This document shows positions 7,613 to 16,609 of a stretch of 64,000 nt of DNA, one piece after another. A program made the translations under genes and the position numbers. The notes under the pieces were generated by a model. It saw only the letters and a program-made list of their open reading frames with translations. It had not been told where the DNA came from and made no database searches. The first letter of the stretch is position 1. The number at the start of each line of letters is the position of its first letter. Source of the stretch: an uncultured Chryseobacterium sp. (lineage in GTDB: Bacteria > Bacteroidota > Bacteroidia > Flavobacteriales > Weeksellaceae); assembly GCA_913778085.1 (NCBI GenBank), contig CAJYXJ010000015.1, positions 53,690 to 117,689 of the forward strand, written 5' to 3'.

Positions 7613-10600
7613 ATGTTAAAACAATTTATAGAAAGGCCGGTGCTTTCCACGGTCATTTCCATCATCCTCTTATTATTGGGCGCTTTATCGCTCTTTAATT
7701 TACCGATTGCCCTCTTTCCGGATATTGCGCCGCCAAGTGTTCAGGTAACTGCCTTTTATCCGGGTGCGAATGCGGAAGTGGTCGCCCGTTCGGTGGCTAC
7801 TCCGATTGAAGAAGCCGTAAATGGTGTGGAAAACATGACCTATATGACTTCCAACTCGAGTAACGACGGTACCATGACGCTGAGTGTATTCTTTAAGCAG
7901 GGTTCCGATCCGGATAATGCTGCTGTAAACGTTCAGAACCGGGTATCCAAAGCGATGAGCCAGCTTCCACAGGAAGTGGTGCAGGCGGGAATCTCCACGC
8001 AGAAAGTACAGAACAGTATGATTATGTTTATGGGATTAACCAGCAATAATTCTAAGGAATATGATGAACTATTTCTTCAGAATTATTTAAAGATCAACAT
8101 TATTCCTCAGATCCAGCGTATTCCGGGCGTGGCTCAGGCACAGGTTTTCGGAACAAGGGATTACTCCATGCGTCTCTGGCTGAAACCGGACCGTTTGGCA
8201 GCCAACAATCTTTCTCCGCAGGAAGTGCTGAATGCGGTAAAGGACCATAACCTGGAAGCAGCTCCTGGACGTCTCGGACAGGGAAGCAAGGAGACTTACG
8301 AGTATATCCTGAAATACAAAGGGAAATTAAATAAAAACGAAGACTACGAAAACATTGCCATCAAAGCCAACAGCGATGGCTCTTTCCTCCGGCTGAAGGA
8401 TGTGGCACGGGTAGAATTCGGATCTTATACCTACACCGCAGCCAACAGGGTTGACGGGAAACCGGTAGCCGGATTTGCCATTATGCAGACTGCCGGTTCC
8501 AACGCCAACGAGATTTTAACGGAAATTGAGAAACAGGTCGATCAGTTTAAAACAACCCTTCCTCAGGGCGTTGAGCCGATCATTATGTACAACTCCAAAG
8601 ATTTCCTGGATGCTTCTATTCATCAGGTAGTAGAAACGTTAGTGATTGCCTTTATCCTCGTATTTATTGTGGTGTATATTTTCCTTCAGGATTTCAGATC
8701 GACGCTGATTCCGGCCATCGCTGTTCCGGTTGCCATCATCGGGACCTTCTTTTTCCTGAATTTATTCGGGTTCAGCATCAATATGTTGACCTTATTCGCT
8801 TTAGTACTCGCCATCGGTATTGTGGTAGATGATGCGATTGTGGTAGTGGAAGCGGTTCACTCGAAAATGGAACACACGGGCATGCCGGTGGAACAGGCCA
8901 CGATGAATTCGATGAGCGAAATTTCCGGAGCCATTATTTCCATTACTTTGGTGATGTGCGCCGTGTTCATTCCGGTAGGTTTTATGCAGGGTCCTGCGGG
9001 TGTTTTCTACAGACAGTTTGCCTTTACCCTGGCGATTGCCATCCTGATTTCAGCTGTCAATGCTTTGACGTTGAGCCCAGCTTTATGTGCGCTGCTTCTC
9101 AATGATCCTCAGGGCGAACATGGAGAACACGGCAAAAAGACCGGTTTCGGGGCAAGATTCTTTAATGCTTTTAATACAAGCTTTAATAACCTAACTAAAA
9201 AATACATCTACAGTCTTAAGTTTTTAATTAAAAATAAATGGGTTGCCGTAGGAGGTTTGGTACTTCTCGTTGCCGCCAGTGTTTTCTTAATTAAAAAAGC
9301 ACCGTCCGGATTTATTCCTACCGAAGACCAGGGCTTCATTTTGTATGCCGTGAATACGCCTCCGGGAAGTTCCCTGGACAGAACGCACCGTGCTACCGAG
9401 CAGATCGACAAGATCATCAACGGTGAAAAGGCAAAGAATCACCTTTGGGTTTCCGATGGTCTGAATTTCATCAGCAATGCCAATGCGTCTCCGTATTCTG
9501 CCGGATTTATCAAACTGAAAGATCATGACCAGCGTGGCGCCGTAACCGATCCGGATCAGATTGCGGCGGGACTGACGGGAAAAGTTTCCCAGGTAAAAGA
9601 TGCCAGTGCCTTCTTTTTCAACTTTCCTACCGTTCAGGGATTCGGGAATGTTTCCGGCTTTGAGTTTATGCTCCAGGATAAGACCAACGGCTCGCTGGAA
9701 CAGTTGGGAACTACGACCCAGGCCTTTATCGGTGAACTGATGAAACGCCCGGAAATCGCTTTTGCTTTCACCACTTATGCTGCCGGAAATCCCCAGTTCA
9801 CGATTGAGGTTGATAATGATAAGGCAAATCAGTTAGGCGTTTCCATTACCGAACTCATGCAGACGATGCAGATTTATTACGGAAGCAGCTTTGTGTCGGA
9901 TTTCAACCGGTTCGGAAAATACTACCGGGTGATGGCACAGGCCGATATTCCTTACCGTACCGATGCCAATTCCCTGGAAGGAATTTATGTGAAGAATAAA
10001 TCGGGCGAAATGGTTCCCATAAAAACGCTGGTGACTTTAAAAAGAGCGTTCGGACCTGAAACGGTTACCCGAAACAACCTGTTCAATGCCGTTACCATCA
10101 ACGGAACACCGAAACCGGGGTACAGTACCGGAGATGCGATTAAAGCGGTAGAAGAAGTTGCCCAGAAATCACTGCCGAGAGGCTATGGCTACGAATGGAC
10201 GGGAATCACCCGCGAAGAAATTAAAACCAGCGGACAGACCGCCTTCATCTTTATGTTGAGTATCCTGTTTGTCTATTTCCTGTTGGCCGCACAGTATGAA
10301 AGCTATATCCTTCCGTTTGCGGTCATCCTGACAATTCCGACAGGGATTTTCGGGGTATTCGCCTTTACGGGACTGGCGGGAATCGATAATAATATTTATG
10401 TTCAGGTCGGCCTCATCATGCTGGTCGGATTGCTGGCCAAAAACGCGATCCTGATTGTGGAATTTGCCGTACAGCGAAGAAATGCAGGAAGAACGTTGCT
10501 GGAATCTGCGCTTCAGGCATCGAGATTACGTCTGCGGCCGATTTTAATGACCTCTTTCGCGTTTATTGTCGGGATGTTGCCGCTTGTTTTCACACAGGGT

Positions 10601-10795
10601 GCTTCCGCGAAAGGGAATCATTCCATCGGATTCAGTACGGTGGGAGGAATGCTGACAGGAGTTGTATTCGGGATCTTCATCATCCCGGTCATGTTTGTAA
10701 TCTTCCAGTACCTGCATGAGAAAATGCCGAGCAGAAAAAAGAAAAGAATCCAGAGACAAAAACTGGAAGCAGAACTTTTAGCAACTACGCATTAA
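7613..10795 (+). CDS. RND efflux permease, AcrB/HAE1 family
   Basis: A 1060-residue inner-membrane proton-driven drug exporter. It has the canonical N-terminus (MLKQFIERPVLSTVISIILL), two large periplasmic loops, and two sets of transmembrane helices near residues 330-530 and 860-1030. The fourth-helix proton-relay motif is present (LVLAIGIVVDDAIVVVE), with the Asp pair. The C-terminal half repeats the fold (MLVGLLAKNAILIVEFA). An upstream in-frame GTG at 7565 would add 16 atypical residues, so the ATG at 7613 is preferred. It acts with the adjacent adaptor and outer-membrane factor; the substrate is unknown. Confidence 0.95.
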   Translation: MLKQFIERPVLSTVISIILLLLGALSLFNLPIALFPDIAPPSVQVTAFYPGANAEVVARSVATPIEEAVNGVENMTYMTSNSSNDGTMTLSVFFKQGSDPDNAAVNVQNRVSKAMSQLPQEVVQAGISTQKVQNSMIMFMGLTSNNSKEYDELFLQNYLKINIIPQIQRIPGVAQAQVFGTRDYSMRLWLKPDRLAANNLSPQEVLNAVKDHNLEAAPGRLGQGSKETYEYILKYKGKLNKNEDYENIAIKANSDGSFLRLKDVARVEFGSYTYTAANRVDGKPVAGFAIMQTAGSNANEILTEIEKQVDQFKTTLPQGVEPIIMYNSKDFLDASIHQVVETLVIAFILVFIVVYIFLQDFRSTLIPAIAVPVAIIGTFFFLNLFGFSINMLTLFALVLAIGIVVDDAIVVVEAVHSKMEHTGMPVEQATMNSMSEISGAIISITLVMCAVFIPVGFMQGPAGVFYRQFAFTLAIAILISAVNALTLSPALCALLLNDPQGEHGEHGKKTGFGARFFNAFNTSFNNLTKKYIYSLKFLIKNKWVAVGGLVLLVAASVFLIKKAPSGFIPTEDQGFILYAVNTPPGSSLDRTHRATEQIDKIINGEKAKNHLWVSDGLNFISNANASPYSAGFIKLKDHDQRGAVTDPDQIAAGLTGKVSQVKDASAFFFNFPTVQGFGNVSGFEFMLQDKTNGSLEQLGTTTQAFIGELMKRPEIAFAFTTYAAGNPQFTIEVDNDKANQLGVSITELMQTMQIYYGSSFVSDFNRFGKYYRVMAQADIPYRTDANSLEGIYVKNKSGEMVPIKTLVTLKRAFGPETVTRNNLFNAVTINGTPKPGYSTGDAIKAVEEVAQKSLPRGYGYEWTGITREEIKTSGQTAFIFMLSILFVYFLLAAQYESYILPFAVILTIPTGIFGVFAFTGLAGIDNNIYVQVGLIMLVGLLAKNAILIVEFAVQRRNAGRTLLESALQASRLRLRPILMTSFAFIVGMLPLVFTQGASAKGNHSIGFSTVGGMLTGVVFGIFIIPVMFVIFQYLHEKMPSRKKKRIQRQKLEAELLATTH

Positions 10796-10801
10796 TTAAA
10801 T

Positions 10802-11038
10802 GAATACCAACCTTTGAGCGGTTTATATTTCATTTAAACCATTAAGATGCTGATTAAAAAGTTAAGAGTTATTGAGATGAGCTTCGTCTTGGTACAATGC
10901 CTAAAAATAAATCAGTTTTTTCTTAATAGCTAAGATTAAATAGCATCGATCAATAACATAAACTATAAACCTATATATAAAGCAAGCCGTGCTCCTACTA
11001 AAGACAGCCTGCAAAATAAACCCTCAAAGTTGGTATTC
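10802..11038. repeat. Intergenic element with near-perfect terminal inverted repeats
   Basis: GAATACCAACCTTTGAG at 10802-10818 is mirrored by CTCAAAGTTGGTATTC at 11023-11038, with a single-base difference. The interior (about 10836-10935: AAACCATTAAGATGCTGATT, then a GAGCTTCG segment) resembles, on the opposite strand, the repeat at about 14800-14960. The element separates the permease gene from the outer-membrane factor gene without a strong terminator. Confidence 0.5.
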
Positions 11039-11056
11039 ACTTAAAATTTTAAAACT

Positions 11057-12469
11057 ATGAAAAGAATAAAAAATATCATCATCACTTTTGGACTGGCTTT
11101 AGGTTCGGTTTCCTGTGTGTCGAAACTGGCTTATCAGGAACCGAAACCTGAACTGCCGGAAACCTTCCGGTACACCGCTACTGCTGATACGGCAAGTGTA
11201 GCCAATCTGGAATGGAAGCAGTTTTTCAGCGATCCTATTTTACAAAGCCTGATCGAAAAAGGAATTAACAACAATTACGACCTGCAGATTGCGCTGAAGC
11301 AGGTTGCCGCATCACAGGAAAAGCTGAAGCAGGCAAAATATCTTCAATATCCTGACATCGGTTTCGGCGTTTCCGCACAGATTTCAAAACCTTCCAAAAA
11401 CAGCATGAACGGGCAGAGCCTGAATTTGTTTTTAGGCCAGAATCATGTGGAAGATTATAATGCCGCGTTCAATTTATCCTGGGAAGCGGATATCTGGGGA
11501 AAAATTAAAAATCAACAGGAAGTTTCAAGAATGCAGTACCTGCAAACCTATGAAGCCACGAAGGCTATCCAGACCCAGGTTGTTGCAGCGATCGCCCAGG
11601 GCTATTACAATCTGCTGATGCTCGATAAGCAGCTCCAGATTGCAAAATCGAACCTGGAATTGAGCACCAATACCCTTTCCATCACGGAAAAGATGTGGCA
11701 GAGCGGCGATACGACTTCTTTAGGCGTGCAGCAGGCCACTGCCCAGAAGCAATCTACCGAGCTTCTAATTACCCAACTTGAGCAGAACATGGCCATCCAG
11801 GAAAATGCGTTGAGCATTCTGGTCGGTGAAAATCCGGGCAAGATCAGCCGGACAATTGAAATGTCCGAAACCTCTTTGCCACAGAATATTTCGGCAGGGC
11901 TTCCGGCAGCTATGGTAAGTCGGCGTCCGGATGTCCGCCAGCAGGAATTGGTTTTGCTGGAATCGAACGCTTTGGTGGGCATTGCACAGGCCAATATGTA
12001 TCCTGCCTTGCGGATTACGGCTAATGGGGGCGTAAATTCTTTTAAGATCGACAACTGGTTCCAGATTCCTGCTTCGCTTTTCGGTTCTGTTTTAGGAGGT
12101 CTTACTCAGCCTGTTTTCCAGAAAAGACAGCTGAAAACGGATCTGAACGTTGCTAAAATCCAACGTGAGAAAAACGTATTGGCCTTCCGCCAGTCTGTTT
12201 TAAATGCAGTCGGTGAAGTTTCAGATGCCCTGGTTTCCAACGAAAGCCTAAAGGTTCAGGAACAGAAAGCTGCCGAACAGGTGACTACTTTAAAAAACGG
12301 GATCAAAAGTGCCGAAATGCTGTACAAAGGCGGAATGGCAAATTATTTAGAAGTGATAACCGCCCAGGGAAATTCTCTGCAGGCTGAGCTGAATCTGGCG
12401 TCCGTCAAAAGACAAAGGCTAAGCAGCATTGTAGACCTGTACCGGGCGTTAGGAGGCGGTTGGAGGTAG
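11057..12469 (+). CDS. Outer-membrane efflux factor (TolC/OprM, NodT type lipoprotein)
   Basis: A 470-residue outer-membrane channel of the tripartite pump. The N-terminus is a lipoprotein signal (ALGSVSC), as in OprM-type factors. Two homologous halves follow, rich in long helices, with family segments FNLSWEADIWGK, RRPDVRQQE and AGLPAAMVS. The C-terminus carries the usual VKRQRLSSIVDLYRALGGGW ending. It is the third gene of the efflux set and is followed by a terminator. Confidence 0.93.
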   Translation: MKRIKNIIITFGLALGSVSCVSKLAYQEPKPELPETFRYTATADTASVANLEWKQFFSDPILQSLIEKGINNNYDLQIALKQVAASQEKLKQAKYLQYPDIGFGVSAQISKPSKNSMNGQSLNLFLGQNHVEDYNAAFNLSWEADIWGKIKNQQEVSRMQYLQTYEATKAIQTQVVAAIAQGYYNLLMLDKQLQIAKSNLELSTNTLSITEKMWQSGDTTSLGVQQATAQKQSTELLITQLEQNMAIQENALSILVGENPGKISRTIEMSETSLPQNISAGLPAAMVSRRPDVRQQELVLLESNALVGIAQANMYPALRITANGGVNSFKIDNWFQIPASLFGSVLGGLTQPVFQKRQLKTDLNVAKIQREKNVLAFRQSVLNAVGEVSDALVSNESLKVQEQKAAEQVTTLKNGIKSAEMLYKGGMANYLEVITAQGNSLQAELNLASVKRQRLSSIVDLYRALGGGWR

Positions 12470-12492
12470 TAAATTAAATTATATTTGTTTTG

Positions 12493-12520
12493 AATGCGGC
12501 CTTTCGGGGCTGCATTTTTT
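12493..12520 (+). terminator. Terminator of the efflux operon
   Basis: AATGCGGCC (12493-12501) pairs with GGGCTGCATT (12507-12516), allowing one wobble pair, and is followed by TTTTTT. It lies 24 nt after the outer-membrane factor stop codon. Confidence 0.75.
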
Positions 12521-12537
12521 TAATAATAAAAAAACAA

Positions 12538-12587
12538 GACAATATGTCACGGAATAGACAATGTGTCACTAATAATGACAATATGTC
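12538..12587. repeat. Three GACA-N3-TGTC palindromes at 19-20 bp spacing
   Basis: GACAATATGTC (12538-12548), GACAATGTGTC (12557-12567) and GACAATATGTC (12577-12587) are spaced by 19 and 20 bp, about two helix turns. They have the look of a tandem operator. They lie 170 bp before the next promoter, so their target is unclear. Confidence 0.5.
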
Positions 12588-12758
12588 GGTTAATAATTTA
12601 TAGGAATATTTTTTGTGCATAAAAACTTCAGTGCTAGCTGCACCAAAGTTATTTTTCAGCCTTTAGAATCACTGAATTTGATCATTTAAGTGTGCAAAGG
12701 TATAAATAATTATATCTGAAACAAATTTTGGTGCTATTTTAACATAATTTTAACATAT

Positions 12759-12766
12759 TAATTTTG
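12759..12766 (+). promoter_or_regulatory. -7 box of the DUF2188 gene
   Basis: TAATTTTG matches TAnnTTTG exactly and ends 5 nt before the ATG at 12772, implying a leaderless or nearly leaderless mRNA. Confidence 0.6.
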
Positions 12767-12771
12767 TACCG

Positions 12772-12993
12772 ATGAAAAAAAATGTACATGTTACTCCAAA
12801 AGGAGAAAATTGGCAAGTTAAAACTGCCAATAGTAGTAAAGCGTATAGAATAGTTGATACGCAAAAAGAAGCTATTCAAATAGCTAAGAATGTTGCCATA
12901 AATAATCAATCTGAATTATTAATACATAGGCAAAACGGACAAATAAGAGCAAAAGACTCTTATGGAAACGATACATTTCCACCTAAAGGTTAA
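12772..12993 (+). CDS. DUF2188 domain small protein
   Basis: A 73-residue protein that matches the DUF2188 pattern: HVTPKGENWQVK at the start, a middle KEAIQIAKNVA helix, and the LLIHRQNGQIRAKDSYGND ending. The function of the family is not established. It is very AT-rich compared with the efflux genes and miaA on either side, and sits 3 nt before a second AT-rich gene. The two probably form one transcription unit brought in by transfer. Confidence 0.75.
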   Translation: MKKNVHVTPKGENWQVKTANSSKAYRIVDTQKEAIQIAKNVAINNQSELLIHRQNGQIRAKDSYGNDTFPPKG

Positions 12994-12996
12994 TTT

Positions 12997-13674
12997 ATGA
13001 AGAAGTGTATTATATCAATAAATCAATATGCAGATTTTATAAAAGCTACAGATTCAAAAAAGCAGAGAATTATTAGACAACAAAAAAAACCTAATGTGTT
13101 TAGAATTGCTTATTATCAACTTGCAAAAGCAAGAATAAGAAAAACATTAAAGGACAATGGTTCTCTAAAGCATATAAATGACGCATTAGCAAACTTGTCT
13201 GCAAGAGTTCCTCAATCAAAAAGGCAATCTAGTGATAAGACTGTTTCAATTGAAGCATTGGAAAAATTTTTAATGATGAAAATTCCTAAAGTATTAAGAG
13301 ATAAAAATTTAGAATTTTTAAGTACGAAACAGTTTAAAAATGATATTGAGGTTAACGGAATTTCAATAATTATATCACCAGAAATTATTTTTAAAACAAT
13401 AATTGACGGGAATGAAGTGTTTGGAGGGATTAAACTTCATGTATCAAAATCAAACTATTTTGATATAGAACAACAACAAATTATTGCTTCTGGAATTTGC
13501 AATTTTTTAGAAAAAAATGTTGCGACTGGAAAACAAATTGTTTTGCCAGAATTTTGTATTTCTTTAGATATTTTTGGAAGTGGATTTATATCAAATTCAT
13601 CTGCAAAAAAAAATATTATCAATTCTTATAAAAAGGAATGTCTAGAAATCATCAAGATTTGGGACGCAGCCTAA
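12997..13674 (+). CDS. Unknown 225-aa protein, second gene of an AT-rich pair
   Basis: I do not recognise this protein. It begins MKKCIISINQYADF, has a basic N-terminal third (KKQRIIRQQKK, KARIRKTLK), and a mixed C-terminal domain with a GGIKLHVSKSNYF strand, a FDIEQQQIIASGICNFLEK helix and a CISLDIFGSGFI strand. The strand-helix-strand order with Lys, Glu and Asp loosely recalls PD-(D/E)XK nuclease folds, but that is a guess. No signal peptide or membrane segment is present, so it should be cytoplasmic. It follows the DUF2188 gene by 3 nt and ends at a strong terminator. Confidence 0.7.
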   Translation: MKKCIISINQYADFIKATDSKKQRIIRQQKKPNVFRIAYYQLAKARIRKTLKDNGSLKHINDALANLSARVPQSKRQSSDKTVSIEALEKFLMMKIPKVLRDKNLEFLSTKQFKNDIEVNGISIIISPEIIFKTIIDGNEVFGGIKLHVSKSNYFDIEQQQIIASGICNFLEKNVATGKQIVLPEFCISLDIFGSGFISNSSAKKNIINSYKKECLEIIKIWDAA

Positions 13675-13697
13675 ATTAATTTATAGTTAGCACTATG

Positions 13698-13731
13698 AAC
13701 TGAATTTCATTTTTATGAAATTCAGTTTTTT
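13698..13731 (+). terminator. Terminator of the DUF2188 gene pair
   Basis: AACTGAATTTCAT (13698-13710), loop TTTT, then ATGAAATTCAGTT (13715-13727) form a perfect 13-bp stem followed by T residues. Confidence 0.85.
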
Positions 13732-13797
13732 TATGTAATAAACTAATCACTACAATGTAATGTTAAACCTTGATTTATTTTCTAAATATAAATCTTC

Positions 13798-14712
13798 TCA
13801 AATTTTATCACTAATATATCCTACTAGCCGATCAAAATCCTCCTGCGAATATCCCAACGGCAGATAGTGAATATCATCCGCTTTCCGGTACCAGGTTAAT
13901 TGCCGCTTGGCGTATCTCCGGCTGTTTTTCTTGATTTCGGAAACTGCAAAATCCAGGTCCCATTCGCCATCAAAATATTTAAATAATTCTGAATAGCCTA
14001 CGGTGTTCAAAGCCGTCAGATGCTTAAATGATTCAAGGCTTCTGGCTTCCTCCAACAATCCGTTCTCCATCATCAGGTCTACCCTTCTGTTGATACGGTC
14101 ATATAGTTCTTCCCTCGGGGCTTCAATTCCGATGCGGAGGGTTTTAAAATCCCGGGAATCCTGGGATACGGCGATCTGCTCAGAATATTTTTTACCGGTC
14201 TGCCAGATGACATCAATGGCACGCAGCAGCCTTCGGTGGTTGTGAAAATCGACGACAGCAAAATATTCCGGGTCGAGTTCCTTCAACAGTTTCTGAAGTT
14301 TTTCAATGCCTTCATTATCAAAAATAGCCTGTAATTTCTTTTGGTTTTCTTCATTGGCTTCCGGCAGGTCGTTCAGTCCTTCGATCACTGCTTTTTCATA
14401 CATCATGCTTCCGCCCACCAAAATAACAATATCACGATCTTTAAAAAGTTCGTTAAGTTTTTTTAAGGCATCTTCTTCATATTGCCCGATGGAATAATAA
14501 TCTTCCACCGAAAGGTTACCTATAAAATGGTGCGGAGCCTCTGCCAGTTCTTCCGCTGATGGGGAAGCCGTTCCGATTTTGATTTCCCTGAAAAACTGCC
14601 TCGAATCGCAGGAAACAATTTCGGTACTGAAGTATTTAGCCAGATCGATGGCCAGTCGTGTTTTCCCGATTCCGGTAGGCCCTACCACAGAAATTAAATT
14701 TTTCCTTTTCAC
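13798..14712 (-). CDS. miaA: tRNA dimethylallyltransferase
   Basis: Adds a dimethylallyl group to A37 of tRNAs that read UNN codons. The P-loop GPTGIGKT is at residues 11-18, followed by the family segment EIVSCDSRQFFREIKIGTA and EAPHHFIG. Later segments ILVGGSMMYEKAVI and the C-terminal RRYAKRQLTWYRK are also typical. The length of 304 aa is normal. The start codon is GTG at 14712. A TAAATTTG promoter box ends only 4 nt before it, so the mRNA is probably leaderless. Confidence 0.95.
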   Translation of the reverse strand: MKRKNLISVVGPTGIGKTRLAIDLAKYFSTEIVSCDSRQFFREIKIGTASPSAEELAEAPHHFIGNLSVEDYYSIGQYEEDALKKLNELFKDRDIVILVGGSMMYEKAVIEGLNDLPEANEENQKKLQAIFDNEGIEKLQKLLKELDPEYFAVVDFHNHRRLLRAIDVIWQTGKKYSEQIAVSQDSRDFKTLRIGIEAPREELYDRINRRVDLMMENGLLEEARSLESFKHLTALNTVGYSELFKYFDGEWDLDFAVSEIKKNSRRYAKRQLTWYRKADDIHYLPLGYSQEDFDRLVGYISDKI

Positions 14713-14716
14713 AGGG

Positions 14717-14724
14717 CAAATTTA
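14717..14724 (-). promoter_or_regulatory. -7 promoter box of miaA
   Basis: TAAATTTG on the minus strand matches the consensus exactly, with 4 nt between it and the GTG start codon. Confidence 0.65.
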
Positions 14725-14799
14725 CGAAAATGAGATTATTTCAATATACTGCAAAAAAGCAAAGGACTTTCGTTGTTTAGCTATTTAAAAGTTTACAGA

Positions 14800-14960
14800 A
14801 TAATCCTAAAACCTTTTGCCATTAAACCGTTAAGAAATGAAGGGGTTAAATTTTGTTAGAAAAAATCAAATAGGTTTTTTAATTACTACGCTTGAAGCAA
14901 AGCTCAGCTTCATATTTCTTGACGCCTTCATCAGAATCTTATGGTTTAAATGTAGATAAG
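14800..14960 (-). repeat. Dispersed intergenic repeat copy
   Basis: Read on the minus strand, this stretch begins AAACCATAAGATTCTGATGA and contains TATGAAGCTGAGCTTTGCTT. The copy at about 10836-10935 reads AAACCATTAAGATGCTGATT, then TATTGAGATGAGCTTCG on the plus strand. The shared order of short blocks suggests one degenerate repeat family. No ORF is present. Confidence 0.4.
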
Positions 14961-15022
14961 TATTATTTCCGGCCTTAAGTTTCCGGCAAATGCACATTAG
15001 CAAAACTATAGAGTTAAATGTT

Positions 15023-15030
15023 TATCTTTG
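15023..15030 (+). promoter_or_regulatory. -7 promoter box of the yicC-gmk unit
   Basis: TATCTTTG is an exact TAnnTTTG match 17 nt before the ATG of the YicC gene. Confidence 0.65.
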
Positions 15031-15047
15031 TACTACAATAAAAAACT

Positions 15048-15905
15048 ATGATTTTATCAATGACCGGCTTTGGTAGAGCCGAAGGTGTTTTTGAAGGAAA
15101 AAAGATCACGATCGATATCAAATCGCTGAACAGTAAAAGCTTCGATTTGAATATCAAAATTCCGCTCCGCTACAAAGAAAAGGAATTCGAGATCCGAAAG
15201 ATTCTTAACGACCGGATTATCCGCGGAAAGGTAGACTGCTACCTCAACCTGGAGAACCTGGAAGAGTCTACCGATGTAAAAATCAACAAAAGCCTTATTG
15301 ATTCCTATATCAGCGAACTTAAAAGTGTAGCTTCCGACGGTCCTGATTTCGAGTACCTGAAAATGGCCGTACGTTTTCCTGATGCGATCACCTCAAGACC
15401 TGATGAACTGTCTGAAGGCGAATGGGAAGCCCTGGCAAAAATCGTACATGCGGCGGTTGACCGTTTTGAAGAATTCAGAAAAACGGAAGGCAATATCCTG
15501 CATGAAGAGCTGCAAAGAAACCTTCAGAACATTGAAAAAAATCTTGCCGAAGTGATTCCTTTTGAGGAAGAACGGATTGTTGCCGTTAAAGAGCGTTACC
15601 AGAAGTCACTGAAAGAATTTGAAAACGTAGACGAAACCCGGTTCTACCAGGAAATGGCGTACTTCACGGAAAAACTGGATATTTCGGAAGAGAAGGTAAG
15701 GCTTTCTCAACACCTGAAATATTATAAAGAAGTTATGGACAACGAAGATTTCAACGGGAAAAAACTAGGATTCATTTCCCAGGAAATCGGCCGTGAGATC
15801 AATACTTTAGGTTCAAAAGCCAATCATGCTGCCATCCAGAAACTGGTGGTGATGATGAAAGATGATCTGGAAAAAATTAAAGAACAGACGTTAAACGTTC
15901 TCTAA
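15048..15905 (+). CDS. YicC family endoribonuclease
   Basis: A 285-residue cytoplasmic protein of the YicC/YloC family. The conserved N-terminus MILSMTGFGRAEG is followed by ITIDIKSLNSKSFDL. The conserved C-terminus contains LGFISQEIGREINTLGSKA, then an acidic DDLEKIKEQTLNVL ending. Family members cut RNA in stress-related RNA turnover. It is followed by gmk after 87 bp on the same strand, a common pairing in bacteria. Confidence 0.92.
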   Translation: MILSMTGFGRAEGVFEGKKITIDIKSLNSKSFDLNIKIPLRYKEKEFEIRKILNDRIIRGKVDCYLNLENLEESTDVKINKSLIDSYISELKSVASDGPDFEYLKMAVRFPDAITSRPDELSEGEWEALAKIVHAAVDRFEEFRKTEGNILHEELQRNLQNIEKNLAEVIPFEEERIVAVKERYQKSLKEFENVDETRFYQEMAYFTEKLDISEEKVRLSQHLKYYKEVMDNEDFNGKKLGFISQEIGREINTLGSKANHAAIQKLVVMMKDDLEKIKEQTLNVL

Positions 15906-15992
15906 TTTAAAGTGCTTTGTTTAAAATTCGAGGCTATAAGCTTTGAAAACAGATGATCTTTAAATAGCAGACTTAACTTTAAATCAAAGACT

Positions 15993-16559
15993 TTGAACAC
16001 TAAAGTAATCATATTTTCCGCACCGTCGGGAAGCGGGAAAACAACATTGGTAAAACACGCTCTGGAAGTATTTAGCGAACTGCAGTTCTCGATTTCCTGT
16101 ACGACCAGGCAGCCGAGAGGCAGTGAGGTGCATGCGGTGGATTACCATTTTTTAACACCGGATGAATTCAGGCAGAAAATTTCGGAAGATGCCTTCGTGG
16201 AGTTTGAAGAAGTATATACCGATAAATATTACGGAACCCTGAAATCCGAAGTGGAAAAGATCTGGAACCAGGGAAAAGTGGTGATCTTTGATGTAGACGT
16301 AAAAGGCGGGATCTCTTTAAAAAAATATTTTGGATCGCAGGCGTTATCTATTTTTATCGAACCGCCTTCCATTGAAGAACTGGAACGGAGATTGATCTCC
16401 AGAGGAACCGATGATGCGGAAACGATTAAAATACGCGTTGCCAAGGCAGAAGAAGAAATGTCTTACGCCGGAGAGTTTGATAAAATCGTGATCAATTCCG
16501 ATTTAAACGAAGCAAAAAAAGAAATAGAAAGTTTAATACAACATTTCATCGGAAGCTAA
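15993..16559 (+). CDS. gmk: Guanylate kinase
   Basis: Phosphorylates GMP to GDP with ATP. The P-loop APSGSGKTTL lies at residues 10-19, followed by the GMP-binding segments SCTTRQPRGSE and YYGTLKSEVEKIW, and a FDVDVKGG motif. The length of 188 aa is normal for the family. The start codon is TTG at 15993; no in-frame ATG lies close by and the reading gives the expected N-terminus, so TTG is accepted. It is probably cotranscribed with the YicC gene. Confidence 0.93.
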   Translation: MNTKVIIFSAPSGSGKTTLVKHALEVFSELQFSISCTTRQPRGSEVHAVDYHFLTPDEFRQKISEDAFVEFEEVYTDKYYGTLKSEVEKIWNQGKVVIFDVDVKGGISLKKYFGSQALSIFIEPPSIEELERRLISRGTDDAETIKIRVAKAEEEMSYAGEFDKIVINSDLNEAKKEIESLIQHFIGS

Positions 16560-16609
16560 GGTTTAATTTTGACTTATGATTTCCGATAAACCAAAACATT
16601 AAGGTGGAT

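Noticed and set aside
12538-12587. GACA-N3-TGTC repeats as a CRISPR fragment
   Set aside because: Repeats are only 11 bp and palindromic with 8-9 bp between them, which fits operators better.
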